Source: Woeseiaceae bacterium
GTDB lineage: Bacteria; Pseudomonadota; Gammaproteobacteria; Steroidobacterales; Woeseiaceae
DNA length: 64,000 nucleotides
Direction of reading: 5' to 3'
Assembly (NCBI GenBank): GCA_028280615.1
Contig: JANQLK010000022.1
Span: forward strand, 124,001-188,000
This document shows positions 25,773 through 34,917 of this stretch, in pieces; position 1 is the stretch's first letter, and every line of letters begins with the position of its first letter. The notes beneath the pieces are model-generated. The model was not told where the DNA came from, ran no database searches, and saw nothing but the letters and a program-made list of their open reading frames with translations. The translations under genes were made by a program, and so were the position numbers.

Positions 25773-26333
25773 CTAGAACTCCACCCAGAACACGCCGCGG
25801 AGATCGCCGACCTCGAAGCCTGTGCCCAGGTCCTCGGGGTACAGTTCCGCGAGACGCTCCGCGATCTCGGGCTTGAGGTCCGTGCCGTGGCAGGTCGCGC
25901 ACAGCGGCTGCAGCACGATCGGTTCGATGTAGCCCGTGCGTCCCGAATCCAGTTCGATCACGCGAGGTTGCCAGCCGTCTTTGTCGGCAAGATACGCGGC
26001 GATGACCGGCGACACCCACTCGGGCCCCGCGTTGGCGGGGTTTCTTAGCCTGTGGCTGCTGCGGCCGACGATCGCTCCGTCGGTCGAGAGCCGCGCGACG
26101 ATCGCCGGCGCCTCGAGCTTGCAGGCGTCGATCGCCGCGGCGGGGCCCGCCGCCATGCCCTCGAGCAGCGCGTTCTTGAGCTCGCGCTTGAACGGCGCGA
26201 GCAGTTCCGCGCCCCTTTCTTCTTTCGGATCGACTTGCCTGGAGGCGCCCATCGTATAGTCGTCCGCCTGTGGGCCGGCGGCCGCGACGCCGGTCAGAAC
26301 GCCGGCCGAGATCAGTGTGATGAGCATTCGCAT
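25773..26333 (-). CDS. DUF3365 periplasmic c-type heme protein
   Basis: 186 residues with a signal peptide (MLITLISAGVLTGVAAAG). The domain shows ALLEGMAAGPAAAIDACKLE, GRSSHRLRNPANAGPEWVSP and a single heme-attachment motif CATCH in PLCATCHGTDLKPEIAERL, the arrangement of DUF3365 (Tll0287-like) sensor cytochromes. A stand-alone copy like this probably acts in periplasmic electron transfer or redox sensing. The start at 26333 has GAGGAAAG upstream. It follows the ntrX-like gene by 11 nt in the same direction. Confidence 0.88.
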   Translation of the reverse strand: MRMLITLISAGVLTGVAAAGPQADDYTMGASRQVDPKEERGAELLAPFKRELKNALLEGMAAGPAAAIDACKLEAPAIVARLSTDGAIVGRSSHRLRNPANAGPEWVSPVIAAYLADKDGWQPRVIELDSGRTGYIEPIVLQPLCATCHGTDLKPEIAERLAELYPEDLGTGFEVGDLRGVFWVEF

Positions 26334-26344
26334 CGACTTTCCTC

Positions 26345-27712
26345 TCAGTCCTCGCTTGCCACCGACTTGAAGTCCACGCCCAGGCTGCGGAGCTTGCGGT
26401 ACAGGTGGGTGCGTTCCATGCCGACCCGCTTCGCGAGTTTGCCGACCTTGCCGTCGCAGAGCACGAGCTGCTGCTGCAGGTAGGCACGTTCGAACTGCTC
26501 GCGCGCCTCGCGGAGCGGCAGCGCCAGGAGGTCCTGTTTGACGAGCGGCTCGTCGGCTTTCGCGCCGCTCGAGATCTCGGCCTCCACTTCGTCGAGTTCG
26601 ATGTCCTCGCTCGAGTCGGTCAAAAGCAGCCGCCGCACGAGGTTCTTGAGCTCGCGGACGTTGTCGGGCCAGGGGTAGTTCCTGAGCCGGTTCTGCGCCG
26701 CGACCGAGAAGCGGCGAAACGTAAGGCCTTCGGAATCGACGAGCTTGTCGACGTAGTAGGCCAGCAGCTCGGGTACGTCCTCGGCGTACTCGCGCAGCGG
26801 CGGCACGACGAGGCTCAGGACCTGCAGGTGTGCGAGCAGGTCGCGGCGCATCGTACCGGCCTCGATGCGTTCCTCGTAGTCGGGCGCCGTCGTCGCCAGC
26901 ACGCGGGCTTCGAGCCTGACGGGCGCGGAGCCGCCGACGCGCGTGAACTCGAGATCCTCGAGAACGCCAATGAGTATCTTCTGACCGGCGTCGTTCAGGT
27001 CCGCGAGTTCCTCGACGACGAGCGTGCCGCGGCCCGCCCGCTCGAAGGCGCCCGCGACGATTTCACCTCCGGACTCGGAACCGAGCAGCTGCTCCTCGAC
27101 GCTCGAGTCGGTCAGCGAGGCGGCCGTCACGCTCACGAGCGGTTCATCCGACCGCCGGCTCAGGGCATGCAGGTAGCGCGCGAAAGCGCCGCGACCGGAG
27201 CCGGGTTCGCCGCTCAAGAGGACGCTTGCGTCGTGCCGAGCGTACTGCTGCACTTTCTCGCGCAGCTTTTTCATGATCTCGCTGCGACCGACGGGCGCGA
27301 GCAGCGACGGCAGCATGTTGCGCGCCTTCGTTGCCTGCCGGCCGGCCGACTCGAGCGCGCCCTCGACCGTGCGCAACAGTTTTGCGAGTGACAGCGGCTT
27401 CTCGACGAAGTCGTGAGCGCCGAGACGGGTCGCCTCGACGGCCGTGTCGACCGTGCCGTGGCCGGACATCACGACGACCGGACAGTTGAGGTCGCCACCT
27501 TCCGACCACTCGCGGAGCAGCGTTATACCGTCGGTGTCGGGCATCCAGATGTCCAGGAGTATCAGGTCGAAGCGCTTGCCGGCCCGCTCCGTGCGCGCCT
27601 CCCCGGCATCGCCCGCAACCGTGACGCCGTAGCCTTCATCGCTCAGGATGTCCGATATCAACGCCCGGATATCGGCCTCGTCATCGACGACGAGTACTTG
27701 TGGTCCAGTCAC
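26345..27712 (-). CDS. NtrX-like response regulator with eroded AAA+ motifs
   Basis: 455 residues: receiver domain (residues 3-120; DD at 10-11, phospho-acceptor D54 in LILLDIWMP, T/S at VVMSGHG, K105), a sigma54-activator-type AAA+ domain (~140-370) and a Fis-type helix-turn-helix at the end (GKVGKLAKRVGMERTHLYRK). Key motifs are altered: Walker A is GEPGSGRG instead of GExGxGKE, so the Lys is Arg. The GAFTGA sigma54-contact loop is absent (GSESGGEIVAGAFERAG at 211-227). Walker B reads LVVEE instead of LFLDE. It likely works as a DNA-binding regulator without sigma54 remodelling. Starts inside the ntrY stop, the usual ntrYX order. Confidence 0.88.
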   Translation of the reverse strand: MTGPQVLVVDDEADIRALISDILSDEGYGVTVAGDAGEARTERAGKRFDLILLDIWMPDTDGITLLREWSEGGDLNCPVVVMSGHGTVDTAVEATRLGAHDFVEKPLSLAKLLRTVEGALESAGRQATKARNMLPSLLAPVGRSEIMKKLREKVQQYARHDASVLLSGEPGSGRGAFARYLHALSRRSDEPLVSVTAASLTDSSVEEQLLGSESGGEIVAGAFERAGRGTLVVEELADLNDAGQKILIGVLEDLEFTRVGGSAPVRLEARVLATTAPDYEERIEAGTMRRDLLAHLQVLSLVVPPLREYAEDVPELLAYYVDKLVDSEGLTFRRFSVAAQNRLRNYPWPDNVRELKNLVRRLLLTDSSEDIELDEVEAEISSGAKADEPLVKQDLLALPLREAREQFERAYLQQQLVLCDGKVGKLAKRVGMERTHLYRKLRSLGVDFKSVASED

Positions 27713-29949
27713 GCTCTTTCTCTCCTCTTTTCAGTCCGGCCGGTTCCGCGAGCAATCATCGCCTCGCGCGCGCGCTCGTCGACCGGCAGTCGAATGCTGA
27801 TACGCGCACCGCCGTCGGTCCGGTTCTCGGCCCGAATGGTGCCCATGTGTTCCTCGACGAGTTTCTTGACGATGGCGAGGCCCAGCCCCGTGCCTTTCGG
27901 TTTGGTCGTCACGTAGGGATCGAATACCTGGCTCGTCGATTCGGTATTGAAGCCCGGCCCGTTGTCCTCGACGACGAGCTGCGCGATCGGGATCTCGTCG
28001 ACCTCGGCCGACAGCACCTGTACGTCGATCCGGCCGTCGTCCGTGCTTTCGAGCGCCTCGGTCGCGTTGCGCAGCAGGTTGTGCAGGATCTGACGAATCC
28101 GGCCGACGTCGGCGTAGATCGGTTTCAGGTTAGGGTCGGTATGCACGACGATCTCGACGCGGCTGCCCTGGGCCAGGTACAGATCGACGACTTCGTTCAC
28201 GAGCTTCGCGAGATCGAAACGGCCGATGTCGATGTCCGGCGCGCGCGCGTAGTCGCTGAAGGCGTTGACCATCTCCTTCATGGCCTCGACCTGCTGGACG
28301 ATCGTATGCGTCGCGCGATCCAGCACCTGACCTTCTTCGGTGTCCAGCTGATCCATGAACTTGCGGCGCACGCGTTCGGCGGAGAGCTGAATCGGCGTCA
28401 GCGGGTTCTTGATCTCGTGCGCGAGCCGCCGCGCGACCTCGCCCCAGGCCGCGTCGCGCTGCGCCTGCAGAAGCGCCGTGATGTCGTCGAAGACGACCAC
28501 ATAGCCCGGCGCGATGCCTTCCTCGGTCGGCATCGTCGTACACGCGCAGGTCAGAACGCGCCGGCCGACTTCGCCGCGCAGGACGATTTGCTCGCGCCAT
28601 TCGGACTCGCCGGCGTCGAGATGCACGCGAGCGATGTCGACGAACTGGGACAGGAGCGGCTCGGTCTTGGCGACGTCAATCAGCGAGTCGCCGATCCTGT
28701 TCTCGAGGTCGACGTTCAGGATCGCGCCCGAGGCCCGGTTGGCCGTGCGAATCCTGAGCTCGCTGTCGAGCGCCACGACGCCGGTCGAAAGGCGGGCCAG
28801 GATGATCTCGAGGTTCGCGCGCTCGGCCTCGACGAGCGCCTGGCTCAGGCTCGCCTCGCGGCGCGCCGTCGCGAGCCGCTGGGTCATGTCGTTGAAGGAA
28901 TTGATCAGGAAGCCGATCTCGTCGCGGGACGGGGTAGGCAGGCGGGTATCGAAATCGCCCTTGGCCACGGCGCGGGTACCGGCGACGAGGTTCTGGATCG
29001 GCGCGACGAGCCTGCGCGACAGGACGAACGCGCCGTAGATCGCCGTCAGCAGGCTGATCATCAGAACGACCGTCAGCGTGAGCGACAGGGTCGCCTTGAG
29101 CGGATCGCGCAGAATCACGAGCGACTGGTACTCACGCAGCGACGTCTCGACGCTGCTGGTCATGCGGCCGAGTCGCTCGGTGACCGGGAAGAACGCCTGC
29201 AGGACGCCCGCGGGGTCGGAGCGGCCGCGCTGGCGGACGATGACGGCCGTGCGAATCTCATAGCTGCCGCTCTCGAGCGGGTCCAGGCTCACGAACGGCC
29301 GGTTCTGCTGCATCTGCAGTATGACCTCGTCGGTCAGCGGCTTGGGCAGCGTACCTGCGGGCCGGTCCGAACTCGTTGCGATGATCCGGCCGTTCTGGCC
29401 GAACAGCGTGAACTCGCTCGCCGTGCTCTCACGACGCAGCATCGACAGCTCGAAGACCAGCCGCCGCTCCGTCACCCCGGTCAGCCGCTCTGCCGCCTGC
29501 CGGGTCGCGACGAGGTGCTCGCGCTTCTGGATCTCGAGAACGGCGCGGCTCAGCTTGAGCGCGTTGTCCAGGCCGTCTTCGACCTCGACGTTGAACCAGG
29601 TGTCGATGCCGCGGTTGATGAACTGCTGGGAGAAGTAGAACACGACGAGCAGCGGCAGGACGGCGAGGCCGACGAACATCGCGACGATGCGCGCCTTGAG
29701 CTTGGCGCCCGGCACGTTGGTTCGGTATTCGCGCAGCAGGCGTGCGAGATTGCCGACCAGGAGCATCAGCAGCACGAGCGTGCCCGCGACGTTGATCGAC
29801 AGGATGACGATGTGCAGCCGGCCGAATTCGTCCGAGTTCTGCGCGGTGCGGCTCAGCAGGAACAGCGCGATCAACGCGAGGCCGACGCCGAACAGCGCCA
29901 GCGTCGAGACCAGTGCCCGCTTCAGCGTCTTAGCGTCCATTCGAACCAT
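27709..29949 (-). CDS. NtrY-like membrane sensor histidine kinase
   Basis: 746 residues. Two N-terminal helices (LVSTLALFGVGLALIALFLL; IVILSINVAGTLVLLMLLVG) and a third (ARIVAMFVGLAVLPLLVVFY) precede a ~190-residue extracytoplasmic sensor region, a further helix (LSLTLTVVLMISLLTAIYGA), a HAMP domain (LVAPIQNLVAGTRAVAKGDF), a PAS domain (~390-490), HisKA with the phospho-His in RLAHEIKNPLTPIQLSAERV, and HATPase_c (LHNLLRNATEAL, VVEDNGPGF, TKPKGTGLGLAIVKKLVEEH). This is the NtrY layout. Its stop overlaps the ntrX start. Nitrogen or envelope/redox signals are reported for NtrYX in other bacteria; the signal here is unknown. Confidence 0.92.
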   Translation of the reverse strand: MVRMDAKTLKRALVSTLALFGVGLALIALFLLSRTAQNSDEFGRLHIVILSINVAGTLVLLMLLVGNLARLLREYRTNVPGAKLKARIVAMFVGLAVLPLLVVFYFSQQFINRGIDTWFNVEVEDGLDNALKLSRAVLEIQKREHLVATRQAAERLTGVTERRLVFELSMLRRESTASEFTLFGQNGRIIATSSDRPAGTLPKPLTDEVILQMQQNRPFVSLDPLESGSYEIRTAVIVRQRGRSDPAGVLQAFFPVTERLGRMTSSVETSLREYQSLVILRDPLKATLSLTLTVVLMISLLTAIYGAFVLSRRLVAPIQNLVAGTRAVAKGDFDTRLPTPSRDEIGFLINSFNDMTQRLATARREASLSQALVEAERANLEIILARLSTGVVALDSELRIRTANRASGAILNVDLENRIGDSLIDVAKTEPLLSQFVDIARVHLDAGESEWREQIVLRGEVGRRVLTCACTTMPTEEGIAPGYVVVFDDITALLQAQRDAAWGEVARRLAHEIKNPLTPIQLSAERVRRKFMDQLDTEEGQVLDRATHTIVQQVEAMKEMVNAFSDYARAPDIDIGRFDLAKLVNEVVDLYLAQGSRVEIVVHTDPNLKPIYADVGRIRQILHNLLRNATEALESTDDGRIDVQVLSAEVDEIPIAQLVVEDNGPGFNTESTSQVFDPYVTTKPKGTGLGLAIVKKLVEEHMGTIRAENRTDGGARISIRLPVDERAREAMIARGTGRTEKRRERA

Positions 29950-30560
29950 TCACTCTGCAATTGCCACTGGCTGCGCCAGAAGAACACGAGCCTGAGGGGC
30001 GCCGGGTATTGCTGGGTCTGCAGCATCACGCGGACCCGGGCCCTGTAGTCCTTGCCGGGCCTCAGGAGCTCGTCGTCGATGATCGGCAGCGCATTGATGC
30101 GGCCCAGGTTGTTGAGCGCCGAGTACAGCGTCGCGAACGAGTCCTGATCGCCGCTGTTCAGGTTGCGGACGATATAGCGCTGGCTCAGCGGCCGGTATTC
30201 GAGTTCGAAGCGCGTCGCCAGCTCGGCGTCCTGCGCATCGGGCAGGAAGCGGCGGCTGCGGATGAGCTGGGTCTGCAGTTCGATCGTGAGCGGCACGCCC
30301 GCGTTCAGGGCGTCCAGCGCCTCGGTCGACAGCACGAGCTGCAATCTGGCCTCGAGCATCCGAACGCCGTCGACGAGGTTCGTCGACGCCGAACGCACCT
30401 CGAAATAGCCCGCGTGTTCGACCCGGTCCTGGGCCGGCGCCGCGACGGCCAGCACGAGCGCCAGGAGCGCTGCGTACACGCCGCGCGGCCAGAGGCCGCG
30501 GGCCTGCTTGCCGGCGCGGCCGCGGTGGTCGTTGCTGGCTCCGAAGCTGTGCTCTCTCAC
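29922..30560 (-). CDS. DUF4390 protein
   Basis: 212 residues from a GTG that overlaps the rsmB stop (GTGA). It has a basic N-terminus, a membrane/signal segment (GVYAALLALVLAVAAPAQ), then the DUF4390 domain: VRMLEARLQLVLSTEALDAL, NAGVPLTIELQTQLIRSRRF, FELEYRPLSQRYIVRNLNSG, SFATLYSALNNLG and the C-terminal FFWRSQWQLQSEWFEWTL. The family is almost always found between rsmB and ntrY, as here, and is thought to act in the envelope with the NtrY kinase; no activity is known. The longer upstream frame is only rsmB antiphase sequence. Confidence 0.88.
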   Translation of the reverse strand: MREHSFGASNDHRGRAGKQARGLWPRGVYAALLALVLAVAAPAQDRVEHAGYFEVRSASTNLVDGVRMLEARLQLVLSTEALDALNAGVPLTIELQTQLIRSRRFLPDAQDAELATRFELEYRPLSQRYIVRNLNSGDQDSFATLYSALNNLGRINALPIIDDELLRPGKDYRARVRVMLQTQQYPAPLRLVFFWRSQWQLQSEWFEWTLRR

Positions 30561-31945
30561 GCGCGACTGCCCTCGACTGGCTGCGCCTCGCTGGTTTCCG
30601 GCATCGCGCCGGCAGGACGCTTCTCCAGGCAGGCGAAATAGAATCCGTCCAGCCCGTCGGTGCCGGGCAGGACCTGGTAGCCGCATGCCTTGCGCTGCAT
30701 TACATCGCGGATGTTGTTATTTGGCAACACATCGTTCTCCCGGGCGTCGGGTGTCGCGGCCAGGAAGCCGGCGACGACCTCGTCGTTTTCGGCGGCGAAG
30801 ACCGAGCAGGTGACGTACAGGAGCCGCCCGCCGGGCTTCACGAGCGGCCATAGCGCGGCGAGTATCCGGCCCTGCAGTGCAGCCAGGCGGTCGATGTCGC
30901 CCGGGCGGCGCAGCAGCTTGATGTCGGGATGCCGCCGGATCACGCCGCTGGCCGAACACGGCGCATCGAGGAGGATTCGATCGAAAGGCTCGCCGTTCCA
31001 CCACTCCTCTGGTTTGGATGCGTCAGCCTGAAGGACGGTTGCAGCCCGGCCCGTCCTGTCGAGATTCTGGCGAACGCTCGCGAGTCGCTCGGCGTCGATG
31101 TCGATGGCCGTGAGTTCCGCGCCGTCGCCGGCCAGTTCCAGCAGGTGGGCGGTCTTGTTGCCGGGCGCCGCACAGGCGTCGAGGATCCGCGGAGCCGGAC
31201 CGCTAGCATCGAGCAGCCAGGGCGCAGCGAGCTGAGCAGCAGCGTCCTGCACCGACACCCGGCCTGCCGTGAATCCGGGCAGCCTCTCGACGGGAATCGG
31301 CTCCTCGAGCCGGATGGCCGAACCCGGACCTTCCGACGCCGCCATGCCCAGGTCCTTGAGCTCGGTGACGTATTCGTCGACGCTGACGCGGCCCGTATCG
31401 ACTCGCAGCCACATCGGCGCGCGATCGTTGTTGGCATCGAGCACGCGGGATCCCTGACCGGGCCAGTCGGCCATCACGCGGTCGATGATCCAGCGCGGAT
31501 GGTTGTAACGCGCCTCGGCGGCGGCCGGCTCTTTCGAGGCCAGGTTCTCACGGTCGAAGCGGCGCAGGACCGCGTTGACCAGCCCGGCGAGTTTGGGCCG
31601 TTCGAGCAGACGCGCGGCATCGACGGTCGCCGACACGGCGGCATGCGTCGGAATCCGGGTCCTCGCAAGCTGGTAGAGTCCAACCAGAATCAGCGACTCG
31701 ACGATACGGTCGCGGCGCTTCAGCGGCCGCTCGAGCAGCACCTCGAGCCACGCCTTGAGCTGCCAGTGTTCGCGCACGGTGCCGAAGCAGAGGTGGGCCA
31801 ACAGCGGACGGTCCGCCTCGCTGACGCCGGTCTCCTGCGACCTTAAGGTCGGGTCCAGCGAACGGCCGTGGCGTGCCACGGCGTCGACTACCGTCGCCGC
31901 CCTGGCTCTGAGCGGCGCTCCCTTCCTGGCGTCCTGCCCGGCCAT
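30557..31945 (-). CDS. rsmB: 16S rRNA (cytosine-967-C5)-methyltransferase
   Basis: RsmB methylates C967 of 16S rRNA with S-adenosylmethionine. About 462 residues: an N-terminal NusB-like RNA-binding domain (LLAHLCFGTVREHWQLKAWL), then the NOL1/NOP2/Sun methyltransferase domain with ILDACAAPGNKTAHLLEL (SAM motif I), LTAIDIDAERL, ILLDAPCSASGVIRRHPDIK (PC motif, first catalytic Cys) and LLYVTCSVFAAENDEVV (second Cys). I use the ATG at 31945, 13 nt after the fmt stop, with GGCGGG upstream. fmt-rsmB adjacency is conserved. Confidence 0.95.
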   Translation of the reverse strand: MAGQDARKGAPLRARAATVVDAVARHGRSLDPTLRSQETGVSEADRPLLAHLCFGTVREHWQLKAWLEVLLERPLKRRDRIVESLILVGLYQLARTRIPTHAAVSATVDAARLLERPKLAGLVNAVLRRFDRENLASKEPAAAEARYNHPRWIIDRVMADWPGQGSRVLDANNDRAPMWLRVDTGRVSVDEYVTELKDLGMAASEGPGSAIRLEEPIPVERLPGFTAGRVSVQDAAAQLAAPWLLDASGPAPRILDACAAPGNKTAHLLELAGDGAELTAIDIDAERLASVRQNLDRTGRAATVLQADASKPEEWWNGEPFDRILLDAPCSASGVIRRHPDIKLLRRPGDIDRLAALQGRILAALWPLVKPGGRLLYVTCSVFAAENDEVVAGFLAATPDARENDVLPNNNIRDVMQRKACGYQVLPGTDGLDGFYFACLEKRPAGAMPETSEAQPVEGSRA

Positions 31946-31958
31946 GACCCGCCCGCCG

Positions 31959-32888
31959 TCAGGCGAGACGCTTTCCGGCGGGCTCAACGGCCCGCGCGAA
32001 TTCCGCCGCGCTCACGGGCCGCTTGCCGGGGCGCTGCAGGCGCTTGAGCGACAGGCTGCCGGCACCGCAGGCGACGACGACACCGGGCGCATCGAGGACG
32101 CGGCCTGCATCGCCGCCGGGCTCATCCAGAACCTCGGCCCGCCAGCACTTGACGCGCTCGCCGTCGAGCATGAACCAGGCGCCCGGTACCGGATTGTACG
32201 CGCGCACCTGACGCGCGAGCTCGGCGGCCGGCTTGTCGAAGTTGAGCTTTGCGTCGGCCGTCCTGATCTTGCCGGCGTAGCTCGCAAGCGCTTCGTCCTG
32301 CGGCACGGCGTCGAGACTGCCGTCAAGAATCCCGGCGAGGTGCCGGGTCAGCAGCCGGCCGCCGAGCTCGGCGAGACGGTCGTGAAGCTCGCCGGCCGTT
32401 TCGTCCGCGCCGATCCCGATCGCCTCTGTGACGTAGACGGGCCCGCAGTCGAGGCCGGCCGTCATCGCCATCAGGCTGATTCCCGTTTGCTCGTCGCCCG
32501 ATAGGATCGACGCCTGGATCGGTGCCGCGCCGCGCCAGGCGGGCAGCAGGGAGGCGTGCACGTTGAGGCAGCCGCGCGGCGGGATATCGAGGACGCTCTG
32601 CGGCAGGATCAGGCCGTAGGCCGCGACGATCATGATGTCGGGTTCGAGCGCGCGGAGCTCCGCGACGACCTCATCGTCTTTGAGCGACTCGGGCTGAAGC
32701 ACCCGAATACCCGCCCCGAGCGCGCAGGTCTTGACCGGGCTCGCCGCAAGCCGTTTGCCGCGTCCGGCGGGTCGGTCGGGCTGGGTAAGCACGGCGATCG
32801 GGCGAATGCCGGCGTCGAGCAACGCTTCGAGCGAGGCGCGCGCGAAATCCGGCGTGCCCGCGAACAGCACTCTGGTGTCGTGAATCAA
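31959..32888 (-). CDS. fmt: Methionyl-tRNA formyltransferase
   Basis: Fmt formylates initiator Met-tRNA using 10-formyl-tetrahydrofolate. The N-terminus RVLFAGTPDFARASLEALLD, the folate/catalytic segment LNVHASLLPAWRGAAPIQAS (Asn, His) and LMAMTAGLDCGPVYV (Asp) are diagnostic. The C-terminal OB-like domain includes RQVRAYNPVPGAWFML. 309 residues, as expected. The start codon is TTG (TTG-ATT-CAC), 19 nt after def; no ATG gives the family N-terminus. Confidence 0.96.
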   Translation of the reverse strand: MIHDTRVLFAGTPDFARASLEALLDAGIRPIAVLTQPDRPAGRGKRLAASPVKTCALGAGIRVLQPESLKDDEVVAELRALEPDIMIVAAYGLILPQSVLDIPPRGCLNVHASLLPAWRGAAPIQASILSGDEQTGISLMAMTAGLDCGPVYVTEAIGIGADETAGELHDRLAELGGRLLTRHLAGILDGSLDAVPQDEALASYAGKIRTADAKLNFDKPAAELARQVRAYNPVPGAWFMLDGERVKCWRAEVLDEPGGDAGRVLDAPGVVVACGAGSLSLKRLQRPGKRPVSAAEFARAVEPAGKRLA

Positions 32889-32907
32889 GAGGGCCTTGAG
32901 CCCGGAC

Positions 32908-33423
32908 TCAGGCGACGTCGGCTGCCTGGTGACGCCGATCGCGTAGCAGACGTTTGCGAATGCGCCCGCGCTTGGCTTCGGACAGGTAGTCGACGAACAG
33001 CTTGCCTTCGAGGTGGTCCATCTCGTGCTGGATGCAAACCGCGAGCAGGCCCTCGGCCTCCATCTCGACTTCGTTGCCGTCGCGATCGAGGAAGCGGACC
33101 CGGATGTGCTCGGCGCGCTCGACCTCTTCGTAGTATCCGGGCACGGACAGGCAGCCCTCTTCGCTGACCGCGACGCCGTCCTTTTCGAGGATTTCCGGGT
33201 TGATCAGTACGTACGGCTCGTTTTTTTCGGACGAAACGTCCGCGACGAGCAGCCGCCTGTGAACGTCGACCTGTGTCGCCGCGAGCCCGATGCCGGGCGC
33301 CTCGTACATGGTCTCGAACATATCGTCGATCAGCGTACGTAGCGCATCGTCGACCGTCTCGACCGGCGCCGCGCGGGTTCTCAGGCGCGGATCGGGAAAC
33401 TCCAGAATTTTCAGTTTTGCCAT
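32908..33423 (-). CDS. def: Peptide deformylase
   Basis: Def removes the formyl group from nascent proteins. The three catalytic motifs are intact: GIGLAATQV (residues ~45-53), EEGCLSVPG with the metal-binding Cys, and [17 protein letters not shown] with the HExxH-type metal site and catalytic Glu. 171 residues, starting at ATG. It is the first gene of the leftward run def-fmt-rsmB-DUF4390-ntrY-ntrX, and its promoter must lie in the 280-bp divergent gap to the LysM gene. Confidence 0.97.
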   Translation of the reverse strand: MAKLKILEFPDPRLRTRAAPVETVDDALRTLIDDMFETMYEAPGIGLAATQVDVHRRLLVADVSSEKNEPYVLINPEILEKDGVAVSEEGCLSVPGYYEEVERAEHIRVRFLDRDGNEVEMEAEGLLAVCIQHEMDHLEGKLFVDYLSEAKRGRIRKRLLRDRRHQAADVA

Positions 33424-33527
33424 AATATTGTGGTGGTCTTGCGAGCTCGGTGCTGACAGGTATGGGGGCGTCGCTCGCCGATTAAACGGCGACTGCTGCT
33501 ACGGAACTCTACCTTTCAGCGCTAAAT

Positions 33528-33540
33528 AATTGACTCAATT
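33528..33540. repeat. Palindrome AATTGA-C-TCAATT in the def/LysM divergent region
   Basis: A 13-bp perfect palindrome with a central C, in an AT-rich patch of the 280-bp divergent gap (33424-33703). The rest of the gap holds no gene. It could be an operator for either promoter, but no regulator is identified. Confidence 0.35.
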
Positions 33541-33622
33541 GAATAAGATACCCCACAATGTCGCGGGGATTCGTGCGCTTCCGGGCCGTTGCCAAGCCGG
33601 AATTGTGACGTAATTGGCAGCC

Positions 33623-33651
33623 TTGGGCACGGCAGCGCGACATATTATAGC
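33623..33651 (+). promoter_or_regulatory. Candidate sigma70 promoter of the LysM-dprA-smg run
   Basis: TTGGGC at 33623-33628 and TATAGC at 33646-33651 are separated by 17 bp; an overlapping TATTAT begins at 33643. Each hexamer matches 4 of 6 consensus bases. The predicted start lies about 45 nt before the LysM gene. It is the only reasonable pair in this gap on the plus strand. Confidence 0.35.
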
Positions 33652-33703
33652 AACGCGGTTACGCCTACCGTTTGATTCAACGACCTGGAGCGTCCCGGAC
33701 ATC

Positions 33704-34855
33704 ATGCCTGTGAACAAATTCCGCCTGAACGGCAGCTTTAGCCTACTTGCCCTGACGCTCTTGGCCGCCGGCTGCTCTTCGAACCCATCGAACGGAGACG
33801 CTGCCGTGCCCGCCGCGGCGAGCGCCCCCGCGCCTCGCCAGGAACCGGTGATGAGCAAGGCCGAACCGTCGAAGCCCGCAATCGTTCGCGTCAGCGAGCC
33901 GGTACCGCTGGCGCCGGGCGCGCCCGACGAGTACGTCGTCCAGGTAGGCGACACGCTGTGGGACATCGCGAGCACGTTCCTCAAGGACCCGTGGTTCTGG
34001 CCTGAGATCTGGTACATCAATCCGAAGATCGCGAACCCGCACCTCATTTATCCCGGCGACGTCCTTGGCATGGTCACGATCGACGGCGAACCGCGGATTA
34101 CGAACATCCGCGCGTCGACCTACCGCATGTCGCCGCAGGCGCGTGTCACGCCGCTCGACGAGGCCGTGACGAGCATTCCGTTCGAGGCGATCTCGGCATT
34201 CCTGAGCGACGGCTTGGTACTCGAGCGCAGGCAGGCTGAACGCCTGCCGTACCTCGTCGGCACGCGCGGCGACCACATGATCGCGGCGGCCGGCAATGAG
34301 GTTTACGTTCGCGGCCTCAACGACGACGTAGCGGGCACGCGCTACAGCATCATCGAGATCGGCGACAAGCTCGTCGATCCCGATAACAATCGCACGATCG
34401 GTTACAAGGCCATCCAGATCGGCGAAGGCACGATGCGCCGCCGCGGCGACCCGGCCACGGTCGCGCTCACGCAGACGATCCGCGAGGCCAAGCATGGCGA
34501 CCGCTTCATCTCGACGGAGCAGGACGTGCCGCTGAACTTCTACCCGAAGGCGCCGGCCCGCGAGATCGACGGCCGAATCATTTCCGTCGTCGACGGCGTT
34601 ACCCAGATCGGCCAATACCAGGTGGTCGTGATCAACCGTGGCGCATCGGACGGACTGGCGGTCGGCGACGTGCTGAGCGTGTACCAGGCGGGCGAGAGAG
34701 TTCGCGATTACGTGAGCGGCGGCAGCGTCCGGCTGCCTGACGAGGAAGCCGGTACGGTCATGATGTTCAAGATCTACGACGACATCGCATTCGGGCTGGT
34801 CATGGAAGCCACGCAGGCGCTGCACACGCTCGATTTCGTGCGTAACCCGATCTAA
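33704..34855 (+). CDS. LysM peptidoglycan-binding lipoprotein
   Basis: 383 residues from the ATG at 33704. The signal sequence ends in a lipobox (LTLLAAGCSS), predicting an outer- or inner-membrane lipoprotein. A LysM domain occupies about residues 78-130: EYVVQVGDTLWDIASTFLKD, PWFWPEIWYINPKIANPHLI, YPGDVL. The remaining ~250 residues are beta-rich and specific to this family. A LysM protein directly upstream of dprA is a conserved gammaproteobacterial arrangement; a role in cell-wall binding is inferred from LysM. Confidence 0.9.
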   Translation: MPVNKFRLNGSFSLLALTLLAAGCSSNPSNGDAAVPAAASAPAPRQEPVMSKAEPSKPAIVRVSEPVPLAPGAPDEYVVQVGDTLWDIASTFLKDPWFWPEIWYINPKIANPHLIYPGDVLGMVTIDGEPRITNIRASTYRMSPQARVTPLDEAVTSIPFEAISAFLSDGLVLERRQAERLPYLVGTRGDHMIAAAGNEVYVRGLNDDVAGTRYSIIEIGDKLVDPDNNRTIGYKAIQIGEGTMRRRGDPATVALTQTIREAKHGDRFISTEQDVPLNFYPKAPAREIDGRIISVVDGVTQIGQYQVVVINRGASDGLAVGDVLSVYQAGERVRDYVSGGSVRLPDEEAGTVMMFKIYDDIAFGLVMEATQALHTLDFVRNPI

Positions 34856-34917
34856 AAAAACACGAACGCGTTCGATTGCCGACGACATCGCCGGCACGGC
34901 GCGGCTATAGTTGCCGG

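Noticed and set aside
27700..30048. 782-residue open frame antisense to ntrY
   Set aside because: High-GC shadow frame: Arg/Asp/Gln-rich without domains, fully covered by a well-supported kinase gene on the other strand.
34852..34866. A-rich run after the LysM gene as a terminator
   Set aside because: No stem precedes or follows it on either strand.
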